Shown: piece by piece, positions 51,818 through 61,482 of the stretch
How the letters are laid out: each line of letters opens with the position of its first letter
Numbering within the stretch: position 1 is the first letter of the stretch
From: Bog-950 sp044228435
Lineage (GTDB): Bacteria; Bacteroidota; Bacteroidia; Chitinophagales; LD1
NCBI GenBank assembly: GCA_044228435.1
Contig: JBGAUW010000010.1
Location: 98,722 to 162,721 of the forward strand
DNA: 64,000 nucleotides
Direction: 5' to 3'
Made by a program: the position numbers and the translations under genes
Notes under the pieces: generated by a model
Told to the model about the DNA's origin: nothing
Seen by the model: the letters and a program-made list of their open reading frames with translations, nothing else
Database searches by the model: none

Positions 51818-52339
51818 ATGAAAAATCAAAGCAGGCGCGAATTCATAAAAATTTCAGGCAAAACCTTGCTTGTTACTTCGGGTATTTCGGTTTTTGGGTT
51901 AAGCAACCTAACCGCAAAACCTAATGAAGGTGAAGGAAACCCGGCTGATTTTACCGATGCTTACTTTACCGATGGGTATTATGATGACGGGTACTACTTT
52001 GATGGGTATTACAACGATGGCTACTATAATGATGGCTATTATAACGATGGTTACACCACAGGTATTAATTCTTATAAACCCGAGTCGTTGGATATGGGCA
52101 TTTTCCCCAATCCCTCAAATGGGAATTTTCAGTTGCAATTAACAGCAAAAGCTACGGGCCCTGCCGAGATTTTTATTACCGATTTAATTGGCAGAACCAT
52201 GCTGCGCGAATCGAAACAACTTGTTACCGGCACTAACAATATTCAGTTTAATGCAGAGCAGCTGGCCAAAGGGACTTACTATCTTTCGGTTATTACAGTT
52301 AAAGGCACAGGTAGCATCCGTTTGGTTATTGCTAAGTAA
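51818..52339 (+). CDS. Tat-exported T9SS cargo with DGYYN repeats
   Basis: 173 residues in three parts. Residues 1-34 carry a twin-arginine signal (SRREFIKISGKTLLVTSG). Residues about 46-83 are a tandem array of five-residue units of the form D-G-Y-Y-N/D/F (six units, acidic and tyrosine-rich). Residues 90-173 form a type A sorting domain (DMGIFPNPSNGNFQLQL, ending TYYLSVITVKGTGSIRLVIAK). Thus the array is the only cargo: it would be folded in the cytoplasm, exported by Tat and sent to the surface by T9SS. Neighbouring repeat units use different synonymous codons. No known domain was found; calcium binding or a sticky surface role are guesses. Confidence 0.88.
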   Translation: MKNQSRREFIKISGKTLLVTSGISVFGLSNLTAKPNEGEGNPADFTDAYFTDGYYDDGYYFDGYYNDGYYNDGYYNDGYTTGINSYKPESLDMGIFPNPSNGNFQLQLTAKATGPAEIFITDLIGRTMLRESKQLVTGTNNIQFNAEQLAKGTYYLSVITVKGTGSIRLVIAK

Positions 52340-52393
52340 ATTATCGGCAACGCTCTGTTTGCGCTTTGCACATAAGCACTACATCTACTCTTT

Positions 52394-55300
52394 ATGTTAA
52401 AGGCAGCGTTTCTGCACGATACTGCAATCGATTTTATTGGCGGCGCCGAGCTATCCAACAAAAGAGTATTAGATACAGCTGAAGAATGCGGTATATTAAC
52501 CTGCTACGATGACCTTAGCGATTTTGGCAAAACAAAACAGCTGATTAACGAAAGTGATTTTGTAATTGTAAACAGCATTTTTAATTGCCCTTACGAGTTT
52601 TTACTAATTGATTATTTAGCTGAAACCAAAAAGCCTTATGTAAAGTGGGAACACGATTATAACTTTTGCGAAAAAAGGCACGCCATGTGCTTTGTAGATG
52701 TAAACGTAAAGGGCTGTTGTAAGGGCCAACGGGTGAACGCTCACCGCAATCTTTTTTTAAACGCTGCCCTTTCGGTCTTTACATCGCCTAAACACTATAA
52801 GTTGCATAGCGAAATGTATGGCGAGGCTATAGGCAATCACTTTATAGTGCCTCCCCTTATTAACCCGGCTATACAACCTGCCGCTAAACAAAAAAACACG
52901 GTATGCTTTGCCAGCCAGCTATGTACCAATAAAGGCGGAAACGAATTGATAGATTTTGCAATTGCCAATCCGCATATGCAGGTGCTGGTTTATGGCGATG
53001 ACGAGTTAGGCCGCCAATTACCCCCTAACCTATCCGTAAAAGGTAAGCAGCCACCATCAGAGGTGCTAACTGCGCTATCAAAATCCGAATACTTTTTTTT
53101 CAAACCCCGCTTACCGGAGCCATGCGGTCGCGTGGCTGCCGAGGCCTTCTTATCCGGTTGCAAAACTATTACTAACGATAGAGTGGGGTTTCATTCTAAC
53201 CCTTATTATCCCGCCTATCCCGAAGTAGCACGCGAGGCAATACAAGATGCTCCTTACTTGTTTTGGCAACAGGTTAAAAATGCAGTTACCGTTAAAATAG
53301 AAAGGAATGCACATTGGAAAAATGTGCTGATTTATAAAAGCTTTGGAGGCCTTGGCGATTTCATTTTTGCCTTACCGGCCATTAATAAAATTGCTGCCGT
53401 ATCAAATAAGGTTTCATTATGTGTTCCGCCCATGCTATTGGGACTTTTAAAAAAGCAGCTGCCCGGCATAACGCTTTTTAACGAAGACTACCTTCACACC
53501 GCTAAGTTGCATGAATACGATAAAGTAATTGACTTAAAAAACTATCCATCGTTTAAAAAAGATGAAGGAAACGAACACCAGATGAATTTCCCTTCATACC
53601 GCCGCTTAAATCAACATGCCATAAGGCATTACCTGGATGCCGTGGCAACCCTACATCCACAAATCGATAACTCCTATACGGGCTTTCCTTACTTTAAAAA
53701 GAGCGTTACCGATAATAAACTATATTTTACTGTGCATGCAGGGGCGGGTTTTGCAGCTAAACATTACCCTGCTAAATACTTTGGCCGGTTGATTGAGTTG
53801 CTGCTTACTGAATTTGAAGAGCTGGAATGCAGAGTAATATCGGGCCCCGAAGATCCCACCTTAGCGGATATTTTTGAAGTTGTACCGGAACGTGTTAGCA
53901 CCCCGCAGGGCAAACTGGAAGATATTGCCGGTGTTCTATCGGGCGCCCTGTTCCATATTGGTAACGATTCCGGTATTACGCATTTGGCAGATGCTTACAA
54001 TATACCAACCGTAGCCATACATGGCCCAACGGGTCCGGGTACCTGGAGTAGCTTTGCAGAGCACGCAGAAGTAATATGGGGTAAACAAGGCGTATGCCAC
54101 ATTGCCTGTAATTACGATGTTTCGATAAACTGTGAGCACCGCATTTGCCTCTATTCCATTACCCCCGAAAGAGTAATGAAGCACGTGCTAAAACTACTTA
54201 CTGCTATACTACCCGAAACAACCTACGAACGCCTGCTACTAAACCCTGAAACTGAAATAGAAAAAACAGACGATGCTTTTATTTTAAAGCTTAATAAAAA
54301 TGAATGGTTAATTGAGTTTAATGACCCTGCAGAAATACAAATGTTTGAGCGCTTGCTTTCAAATCAATTAGCCACAGGTCAATTTTCTGCTTCGTTTCAA
54401 AAATTGCTGGATGTATTTATTCAAAATGAATTATTGTTTAAGATACCGCAATTAGCTCTTAATGCGCCAGGCGAACTGAAAACACAACAAACCGATGTAA
54501 CTATTGTTAGCCATATCAACAGCCGTGATAGTATTGGCCGCCACGGAATAATATTTGGAGAAATTCTTGAGAGTGCATTTACTATAAATGGCACAGCCAC
54601 GCGCCAACCAAGAGCACAGGATATAGCCCCCGAACTATTTAAAAAGCTTACCCATAAAACAGACACCGGTAAGCTTACCATTTATACCGATGTTCTTTGG
54701 CACGATAAAAACTTTGAACCCTTTAGAAAAATGCCCGGTGATAGTAGCATTAAAATATGCTACTCAATGTTTGAGAGCTCCGCTATCCCTGCTGAATGGG
54801 TAAGTATCATTAACTCTTCTTTTGATGGCGTATGGGTACCCGACGAATGGCTGGTAAGCGTGTATAAATCCAGCGGAGTAATAAAACCCATACAAGTTTT
54901 ACCCCTGGCCTGCTACCTGCAGCAATTCCTTAATCAACCTCTAAAGCAGCAAGCGAACGAAGTATTTACTTTTGGAATTAGTTCAGCTTTGTGGATGCGT
55001 AAAAACATTACCGGCGTAATAGAGTCATTTAAAAACGCTTTTACTGGCGGCGAAAAAGTAAAACTGCGAATACACAGCCGCTATGGCTTACCTGCTGAAG
55101 TAGAACAAGTGCGCAAGGCTATAGATAACGATGAGCGTATAGAGCTAAGTATAGTTACCCTTGCGCCCGATGCATATGTGGCTTTTATGGCATCGTTGGA
55201 TGCTTATGTTTTTTTATCCATGGGCGAAGGCTTTTCGGTTACCCCCCGTGAAGCCATGGCGTTGGGCTTGCCGGTAGTTTTATCCGGCAATACCGTTCAC

Positions 55301-55582
55301 CAAACTATTTGCAACAGCGGTTTGGTATATGCGGTAGATACAATAAAAGCACTACCTGCCCACTACGAAGTATTTAATAAGACTTATGGCAATTTTTTTA
55401 TGCCCGATTTACAACAGGCATCGGAATATATGCAGCAAATTTTTGAGCAACGCAGTAGTATTTATAACGTTGCCCAAGAGCGCAGAACCTGGGCAGCCCA
55501 ATATGACATAAGTAACATGCGCGAAACCTATATTAAAACTATAAAGAAGATTCTACATCGGGGTTTTTATGAAAACAGTTAG
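52394..55582 (+). CDS. Three-module glycosyltransferase (GT4-like, GT9-like, GT4-like)
   Basis: 1062 residues. Module 1 (about 1-300) has a GT-B pattern with TVCFASQLCTNKGGNELIDFA and the C-terminal PRLPEPCGRVAAEAFLSGCKTITND. Module 2 (about 310-600) has KSFGGLGDFIFALPAINKI, VHAGAGFAAKHYPAKYF and HIGNDSGITHLADAYNIPTVAIHGPT, the GT9 heptosyltransferase pattern. Module 3 (about 695-1055) begins VSHINSRDSIGRHG and contains SFDGVWVPDEWLV and SLDAYVFLSMGEGFSVTPREAMALGLPVVLS, a GT4 acceptor/donor pattern. It should add several sugars to an envelope glycan. The next gene overlaps by 14 bases. Confidence 0.88.
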   Translation: MLKAAFLHDTAIDFIGGAELSNKRVLDTAEECGILTCYDDLSDFGKTKQLINESDFVIVNSIFNCPYEFLLIDYLAETKKPYVKWEHDYNFCEKRHAMCFVDVNVKGCCKGQRVNAHRNLFLNAALSVFTSPKHYKLHSEMYGEAIGNHFIVPPLINPAIQPAAKQKNTVCFASQLCTNKGGNELIDFAIANPHMQVLVYGDDELGRQLPPNLSVKGKQPPSEVLTALSKSEYFFFKPRLPEPCGRVAAEAFLSGCKTITNDRVGFHSNPYYPAYPEVAREAIQDAPYLFWQQVKNAVTVKIERNAHWKNVLIYKSFGGLGDFIFALPAINKIAAVSNKVSLCVPPMLLGLLKKQLPGITLFNEDYLHTAKLHEYDKVIDLKNYPSFKKDEGNEHQMNFPSYRRLNQHAIRHYLDAVATLHPQIDNSYTGFPYFKKSVTDNKLYFTVHAGAGFAAKHYPAKYFGRLIELLLTEFEELECRVISGPEDPTLADIFEVVPERVSTPQGKLEDIAGVLSGALFHIGNDSGITHLADAYNIPTVAIHGPTGPGTWSSFAEHAEVIWGKQGVCHIACNYDVSINCEHRICLYSITPERVMKHVLKLLTAILPETTYERLLLNPETEIEKTDDAFILKLNKNEWLIEFNDPAEIQMFERLLSNQLATGQFSASFQKLLDVFIQNELLFKIPQLALNAPGELKTQQTDVTIVSHINSRDSIGRHGIIFGEILESAFTINGTATRQPRAQDIAPELFKKLTHKTDTGKLTIYTDVLWHDKNFEPFRKMPGDSSIKICYSMFESSAIPAEWVSIINSSFDGVWVPDEWLVSVYKSSGVIKPIQVLPLACYLQQFLNQPLKQQANEVFTFGISSALWMRKNITGVIESFKNAFTGGEKVKLRIHSRYGLPAEVEQVRKAIDNDERIELSIVTLAPDAYVAFMASLDAYVFLSMGEGFSVTPREAMALGLPVVLSGNTVHQTICNSGLVYAVDTIKALPAHYEVFNKTYGNFFMPDLQQASEYMQQIFEQRSSIYNVAQERRTWAAQYDISNMRETYIKTIKKILHRGFYENS

Positions 55583-56276
55583 CATAGTTTCCTGCGCCCG
55601 CCAGCCTTCCTATTTATATCAAACCCTAAACAGCTTTACCGAACCAGGCATTGAAGTAGAGCTCTTTTTTCAGGGGCAGGAACCACCTGAAATGCTGGAA
55701 TGTGTGTTTGGCTATCAGCCCGAACCGGCTAGCGGACTATACGATACTATAGCTGCTTTGCATTTTGATTATACCTGCAAAATTCCAAGGGTTTATCGTA
55801 CCGAAAAACTTTTCGATAAGGTACAATTGAACGGCCCCTATAATTATGCCGAAACACTTTTAAATACACGCGATGGCTTAATTTTAGAGGACGATGTAAT
55901 AGTATCGAAAAATTTTATGGGCTATGTGGCCGAAGTAGAAAAGCTGGTGCCTGATGAAAATAGTATTGTAGCGCTCTACTCGCTATACAATCGCACAAGT
56001 GATAATCAACTCAGGCTGGTGCCGTTTCCCATAGCCAGGTTTGCTAACACCCAGGCTATGCTCTACCCCGTTTGGGCAGCACGCGCTTTTGGACAATTTA
56101 TACTGGATAGATTTAGTACCGTGCCATACGATATGGTGCTGCGCGATTTTTGCAGAGAATACAACCTGAAAATATACGCCACCAATTATTCGTTAGTGCA
56201 ACATTATGGCATAATTACCACCGGGCTTGGCTTACACCACCGCGCCACCAATTTTATCGACGACTTTATTTTGTAG
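55569..56276 (+). CDS. GT-A-type glycosyltransferase-like protein, 235 aa
   Basis: 235 residues, overlapping the previous gene by 14 bases, so translation is coupled. The start VSIVSCARQPSYLYQTLNSF is a GT2-like nucleotide-binding strand, and GLILEDDVIVSKNFMGYV contains an E-D-D motif in the place of the metal-binding DxD. Beyond that the sequence is divergent, and the fold (GT2 or GT25-like) cannot be fixed by eye. It probably acts in the same glycan pathway as the three-module transferase. Confidence 0.8.
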   Translation: MKTVSIVSCARQPSYLYQTLNSFTEPGIEVELFFQGQEPPEMLECVFGYQPEPASGLYDTIAALHFDYTCKIPRVYRTEKLFDKVQLNGPYNYAETLLNTRDGLILEDDVIVSKNFMGYVAEVEKLVPDENSIVALYSLYNRTSDNQLRLVPFPIARFANTQAMLYPVWAARAFGQFILDRFSTVPYDMVLRDFCREYNLKIYATNYSLVQHYGIITTGLGLHHRATNFIDDFIL

Positions 56277-56280
56277 CTCC

Positions 56281-56955
56281 TCAATTTCGCACCCATAGCG
56301 ATTGCCGCCAGCTTATCAATTCGGTAAAACCATTTTGCTGTAAAAATAATTTAGAAAGTTTTGTTTTACCCCCGTTCATTCGGTCATTATCATCTAACAA
56401 TACAATAGCGCCAGCGGCCAACTTATCAAAGGCAGCCTCAATTTCGTTATACTGATGCTGCTGAGAAGCTATTAAAGCCGGTGTATTTAATTCATCACTA
56501 TCAGGGCAATCCATTGAGTCCAGATACAACAAATCTATTTTACTGTTGAAAGTTTTTAGATAAGTAACCGAATCAGCAACAGTATACTCAATGTAATCAG
56601 CCACCTGGTAAGTAGCTTTTTTGCAAATTTCCATAGCCCCCGCATCAATATCAACGGTATGGGTAAAGCCATTATACTTTTTGCTGTAGCATCCAAACAC
56701 TAAAGTACTCTTGCCATCATGCCAGTTATCTGCCGCGCGCATAACGCCCGTTTCTACAATGCAGGGCTTTGTTTTTTGCAGTAGTCTGTTCAATGCAATA
56801 TACATCGTATCAAATCGGCTGCAAATAGCTAAACCAGCTTGAAAATTTGCCTTAAACCAATAATCGAAATCAGGATTCATAAATGGAAGATAATCCCAAA
56901 AATCAAACCCGCTTTGTATCGGGTAACCAGTTTTTAATGCTGCGCTTAATTTCAT
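56281..56955 (-). CDS. Class I SAM-dependent methyltransferase-like protein
   Basis: About 224 residues if started at ATG 56955 (MKLSAALKTGYP); that start overlaps the upstream gene by 53 bases, and ATG 56880 would avoid it. The aromatic segment GFDFWDYLPF just after the upstream stop looks coding, which favours the longer form. Core motifs are CIVETGVMRAADNWHDGKSTLVFG (SAM loop), HTVDID (motif II acidic), V-A-D-S-V-T-Y-L and IDLLYLDSMDCPDSDE, then GAIVLLDDND. This is the Methyltransf_24-type pattern. It is transcribed toward the glycosyltransferases and may modify their product. Confidence 0.75.
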   Translation of the reverse strand: MKLSAALKTGYPIQSGFDFWDYLPFMNPDFDYWFKANFQAGLAICSRFDTMYIALNRLLQKTKPCIVETGVMRAADNWHDGKSTLVFGCYSKKYNGFTHTVDIDAGAMEICKKATYQVADYIEYTVADSVTYLKTFNSKIDLLYLDSMDCPDSDELNTPALIASQQHQYNEIEAAFDKLAAGAIVLLDDNDRMNGGKTKLSKLFLQQNGFTELISWRQSLWVRN

Positions 56956-57340
56956 CGGCACTAAGATTTTCTTTAATCGCCCTTTCAATTAAAGGCACAA
57001 ACTCCTCATCGGGGGCAAAACGCAGTGCAGCCTGTTTACCAAAAGAGAGTTTCGCTTCTACTTCCTCAAAGCGCTTTCCGGTAAGTATATAATAGCGCAA
57101 GCGTAGTTCTAATCGCACCGTTCGGTTCTGGTTGCCTAGTGCGTAGTGCTGCCGCAGCATAAATGCCAGGCCGCCTGTAAGCGACACCAACACCCATATT
57201 ATAATCCATAAAAACCGCTGCTCGGGGTATTTCACAACTCCATAAATACTAATACCTGAGGTGATAAGCACGAGGCCATAAAACAAAAAATGGTGAGGCC
57301 AGTAGTAAAATATGTGGTTGCTATAGTCTTGCTTTTTCAT
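56903..57340 (-). CDS. DUF6526 membrane protein
   Basis: 145 residues from ATG 57340 (MKKQDYSNH), two membrane helices (FLFYGLVLITSGISIYGVV and FLWIIIWVLVSLTGGLAFML) and a cytosolic C-terminal helical part (RLRYYILTGKRFEEVEAKLSFGKQAALRFAPDEEF in motif order). This is the DUF6526 layout known from Bacteroidota; its function is unknown. It is co-directional with the methyltransferase gene downstream and overlaps it if the longer start of that gene is used. Confidence 0.88.
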   Translation of the reverse strand: MKKQDYSNHIFYYWPHHFLFYGLVLITSGISIYGVVKYPEQRFLWIIIWVLVSLTGGLAFMLRQHYALGNQNRTVRLELRLRYYILTGKRFEEVEAKLSFGKQAALRFAPDEEFVPLIERAIKENLSADEIKRSIKNWLPDTKRV

Positions 57341-57438
57341 ACACGTAAAGCTACAATACCCGTGCCAGCGGGCAATGGCCAAAAACACAAATAGCTTTAA
57401 AATAAATGTATTTTATTCGCATAAACCACCCATCTGTC

Positions 57439-58152
57439 ATGAAAGCTTTTTTACTTTTTTTAGTACCCGCTAGGTTATGCAATATAGTTTTTGCCCAGCA
57501 GCAAACTATAATTACCGATTATCAAAAAGCCATAAAACTAAACGCCAAAGTTAAGCCGGCCGATGTTTACTCAGCAGCAGAAAACTGGTTTAGCTCGCAT
57601 GGGGCATTATTTACCGCAAAAAATGCCGAGGCGCCTGAACCTGCCAAAGTAAAAAACAAACAGGCGGTAGAAGAAGCTTACGATAATCATCACCCGCTGC
57701 AAACCCTAGACCCTGCTGCTTACCGGGTGTTAGGCCAGGGCATAGTAAAATATTTTGGCGGCACTAAAACCAGTATACGCATGCTGTATATTAAATACGA
57801 TATAAGCATACAAGCCAGCGCAGGCCAGGCTATGTTTAAAGTAAACAACGTGCGCTACTTTCACTTCGACCCTAAAAATTATACCGAGGCCGGCATTTTC
57901 TCTTTTAAAGGGGGGCAGCCCTGCGATTATACCGGCACAATGGAATATTTAAAAGGCTGCCAGGTATCGGAAACGGAGTTTACTGCGCTGGCTTTATTTT
58001 TTAATAAAACCGTAACTAACCTGCAAAGTGCCTTTACAAAAGAACTGGGTAACAAAAAAATGCTGGCAACTACCTCTGCAACTGCATCCGCTAAAAAGCC
58101 GGTTAAAAAAAGTGCGGCAAGTACATCTTCTAAGGCTTCAGTAAAAAAATAA
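57439..58152 (+). CDS. Secreted DUF4468-like protein with Lys/Ser-rich tail
   Basis: 237 residues from ATG 57439 (MKAFLLFLVPARLCNIVFAQ signal peptide). The body (AENWFSSHGALFTAKNAEAP, then GIVKYFGGTKTSIRMLYIKYDISIQ and FKVNNVRYFHFDP) resembles the TBP-like DUF4468 fold. The last 30 residues are a low-complexity tail of Ala, Ser, Lys and Thr (SAKKPVKKSAAS...SVKK), like histone-H1-type tails, which is odd on a secreted protein. A GNAT gene follows after 9 bases, so the two are probably co-transcribed. Confidence 0.75.
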   Translation: MKAFLLFLVPARLCNIVFAQQQTIITDYQKAIKLNAKVKPADVYSAAENWFSSHGALFTAKNAEAPEPAKVKNKQAVEEAYDNHHPLQTLDPAAYRVLGQGIVKYFGGTKTSIRMLYIKYDISIQASAGQAMFKVNNVRYFHFDPKNYTEAGIFSFKGGQPCDYTGTMEYLKGCQVSETEFTALALFFNKTVTNLQSAFTKELGNKKMLATTSATASAKKPVKKSAASTSSKASVKK

Positions 58153-58161
58153 AATTCCCCT

Positions 58162-59142
58162 ATGCCGGCCGCTTACACGTTTAAAGAGTTAGATAAAAAT
58201 ATAACCGAAAGCGATTTGCAGGCTTATTACAGTTTTCATCAAAAGCTGATGGCAGCCTTAAATAAACAACCCAAGCCATTCTCTGATTATAGCAAGCGCG
58301 CTTTAGAACTACTGGCAATACCCAAACGGCGCGAGTGCCTTTTGCTAAATAAAGGCATTGTAATTGGCTGGCTGGAGGGTATGGCTTATAGTACCAGCCC
58401 AACCGAGAAAGCGCTTGCACTTACCGGCGATTTGCTGGAACCCATAAATGATACAATTTTTGAAACCGAAGTAAAGCATTTAATAAAACAATGGGCCACA
58501 GCATTTAATGCCCCTCTTATTTTTATAAAGTCAAATACCGATTACAAACAGCATCTGGTACATTTTTTAAAGGGGGAACAGTTAGATGAACAGCGTTACA
58601 TGAAAATTGAAACCGCGGCGCTGGGCCGCAAGTTGTTGAAACGATGGATTGGCAGTGCAGACCTTACCGGTTTACGCGAAGAACTATACACCCTTTTGCC
58701 CGAAAAATACTTAGCCGAATTTGTGGCGACCCTTAATGCAGGTTTAAAAGACATACCTAACAACCTGACCTCTTTCACACCTTACTTTACGGTAGCTGAT
58801 GAATTAGAAAGAATAGAAAACCGCAAAAACACCGGCGCTATACAAACCGTGATCTTGCTATTTACAGAAGCATATAAAATTGCTGCTTTTACCAATGTGC
58901 TTACCTGGCAAAATAACGCGATAGCTGCGCAGGCATTAACCTATGTTTTACCTGAATTGCGCAACCGGAAATTGGCCAAATACTTAAAGGCTAAAATGAC
59001 TTTGCATGTAGCCGATAACTATCCCGAAATCAAACACATTGCTACCGACTGCTACGCCCGCAATGCACCTATGATTCATATTAACGAACAGGCAGGCTTT
59101 AAATACACTAAGTCAGGATTTGATTACGTGGTAATTGTTTAG
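58162..59142 (+). CDS. GNAT-family acetyltransferase-like protein
   Basis: 326 residues. The C-terminal half has the GNAT pattern: FTNVLTWQNNAIAAQALTYVLPELRNRKLAKYLKAKM (strand 4, then the R-x-x-x-L-A-x-x-L acyl-CoA loop) and ATDCYARNAPMIHINEQAGFK (the D-x-x-N-x-x-M-x-x-I-N-x-x-x-G-F signature). The N-terminal half is a weaker, probably degenerate second GNAT unit, giving the tandem arrangement of mycothiol-acetyltransferase-like proteins. The acceptor is unknown. It is cytosolic. Confidence 0.82.
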   Translation: MPAAYTFKELDKNITESDLQAYYSFHQKLMAALNKQPKPFSDYSKRALELLAIPKRRECLLLNKGIVIGWLEGMAYSTSPTEKALALTGDLLEPINDTIFETEVKHLIKQWATAFNAPLIFIKSNTDYKQHLVHFLKGEQLDEQRYMKIETAALGRKLLKRWIGSADLTGLREELYTLLPEKYLAEFVATLNAGLKDIPNNLTSFTPYFTVADELERIENRKNTGAIQTVILLFTEAYKIAAFTNVLTWQNNAIAAQALTYVLPELRNRKLAKYLKAKMTLHVADNYPEIKHIATDCYARNAPMIHINEQAGFKYTKSGFDYVVIV

Positions 59143-59197
59143 CGCATTGTGTGTTTTAGTATAAAACATTACTTTTCTTCTATCATAAAACCCCACC

Positions 59198-61458
59198 ATG
59201 CTAAAACTTCAAGTGCCGAAGTGTCTGTTTTTTTTCATGCTCTATTTAGCAGTAACTAATTGTGTCGCCCAAGCCTATACCCCTGCGGCCAACAGCAAGG
59301 CAATTGTAACTTCCGGCAAAGCCCGTTTTACTATTCTCACCGATAGAGTTATACGGATGGAATACGCACCCGATTCTGTTTTTAACGACCTTTCCACCAT
59401 CACCTTCCAAAATAGAAACTTACCGGTGCCTGTATTCGAAACAAAAAACGAAAATGGCATCTTGCTCATAACCACCTCGTACTTAAAGTTGCGTTACACG
59501 TTAAACAGTGGTAGTTTTAATTCAAAAAACCTGCAAATTGAATACCATGACCAGGCCCGCAACTTTACCTGGAAACCAGGTTTAAATGATAAGCAAAACT
59601 TAAAAGGAACTACGCGAACACTTGATGGCACCTCAGGAACATTCAGCTACCAAACAATAAAAAAAATAAAGCTGGACGATGGAGTTATTTCGCGTAGCGG
59701 TTGGGCACTGGTAGATGATTCGCAAAAGCCAAACTTTGATAACAGCGATTGGCCCTGGGTGCAAAACAACGGCACACCACACAACACCGATTGGTATTTT
59801 TTCGGCTATGGCAATAACTATAAAAGCGCCTTGTTGGATTACACCCACATTTCGGGCAAAATATCGCTACCGCCTAAATTTGCTTTTGGTGTATGGTATT
59901 CTAAATACTCTCAATACACCGAACAGGATTTTAAAAATATTGTAGCCGGTTACGAAACTCACGGCATACCCCTGGATGTATTGGTAATCGATATGGATTG
60001 GCACCAAACCCAATCTTCCGACCCGGAAGCCTTTGCCAAATACAAACCCACACCCGATGGCTGGACGGGCTTTACCTGGAGCAAAAAATACTTTCCCGAT
60101 TATGCCGGTTTTTTAAAATGGACCAACGATAAAAACATTCAAACCTGCCTTAACCTGCACCCGGCATCGGGCGTGCAAGCGCACGAAGCTACGTATTGCC
60201 AGTTTGCCAACGCTATTGGTTTTGACACTACCGGTTGCCAGCCTATTAAGTTTGATATAACCAATAAGCAATTTGCAAAAAACTATTTCGATGTATTGCT
60301 ACACCCTTATGAAAAAGCCGGTGTAGATTTTTGGTGGCTCGATTGGCAGCAATACAGCAACACCGGCATTAAAGGAGTTAACCCTACCTTTTATTTAAAC
60401 TACCTATCTTCCACCGGTATGGCGGGTTGGGTAATCAACGTTATCAAATTGGTTTTAGCGGCGATGTAATGATAAACTGGAAATCACTCCGCTATCAACC
60501 TTGGTTTACTGCTACTGCCGCTAACGTTGGCTTTGGTTTTTGGAGCCACGATATTGGCGGACATATGAACCCCATAAGCAAAAGCAGCAAGCAAGATCCG
60601 GAACTATTTACCCGCTGGGTACAGTGGGGCGCTTTCAGCCCGGTGTTTCGCACCCATGCCACTAACGATCCGGAGATTGAGCGCCGCATGTGGGAATACC
60701 CCGCCCCTAACTTCGAGGCTATGAAAAAAGCGGTGCTTTTGCGCTATAGTTTGTTGCCTTACATATATACATATAGCCGTATGGCTTACGATAGCGGTGT
60801 TTCACTTATCCGCCCTATGTATTACGAACACCCCAATGAAGATATTGCCTACAACTGCCCGGACCAATACTACTTTGGCGACAATATGATAGTAGCACCA
60901 ATTACCAAATCATTGAATAGTAAAGGCACTACAGAGCAAACCGTGTGGCTGCCCAAAGGCAACTGGTACGACTTTAGAAATAATACGCTGCTAACCGGTG
61001 GCACTAAGTTAAACCTTGATTATGCCCTTGATGAAATACCTGTATTTATTAAACAAGGTAGCATTATACCCACCCAGCATGTAAAGCAACGCATTGCAGA
61101 ATCTGTTTTAGACACACTGATACTAACTATTTACACCGGCAGCAACGGCACCTTTAATTTATACGAGGATGATGGCACTACTGATGATTACAGAAAAAAT
61201 GTCTGCTCGTTTACCCATGTAGATTTTAAACAAGATAATAGCGGTATACAGTTAAGCATCACACCCGATGGCAAATCGTTTTACGGGCAGGTTAAAGAAA
61301 GAGTGTATGAACTGCAGTTTATTAATTGCAGTGCACCAAAAAGTGTTGTTGTAAACGGTGTTGAGGCGGCTAATAAAAGTTACGATGCTGCAGGTAAAGT
61401 GCTTAGTGTATATACAGAAAGAACTTCCGCGACTGCGATAAAGGTTATGGTCAAATAG
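59198..61458 (+). pseudogene. Frameshifted GH31 alpha-glucosidase
   Basis: The first ORF (59198-60469, 423 aa) has a signal peptide, the GH31 N domain, VWYSKYSQYTEQDF, LVIDMDWH and the nucleophile region FWWLDWQQY, then NPTFYLNYLSSTGM, and ends out of frame. The second frame resumes before 60427 as GGLGNQRYQIGFSGDV and continues through NVGFGFWSHDIGGHMNP to a normal C-terminus at 61458. Intact GH31 enzymes have about 13 residues (with an R-x-x-x-x-x-R-W segment) between these parts, so about 40 bases are missing near 60420 and the frame is broken. All other parts are well preserved, so the lesion is recent or an assembly fault. Confidence 0.88.
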
Positions 61459-61482
61459 GAATACAGAAAACTATTAGCATGC

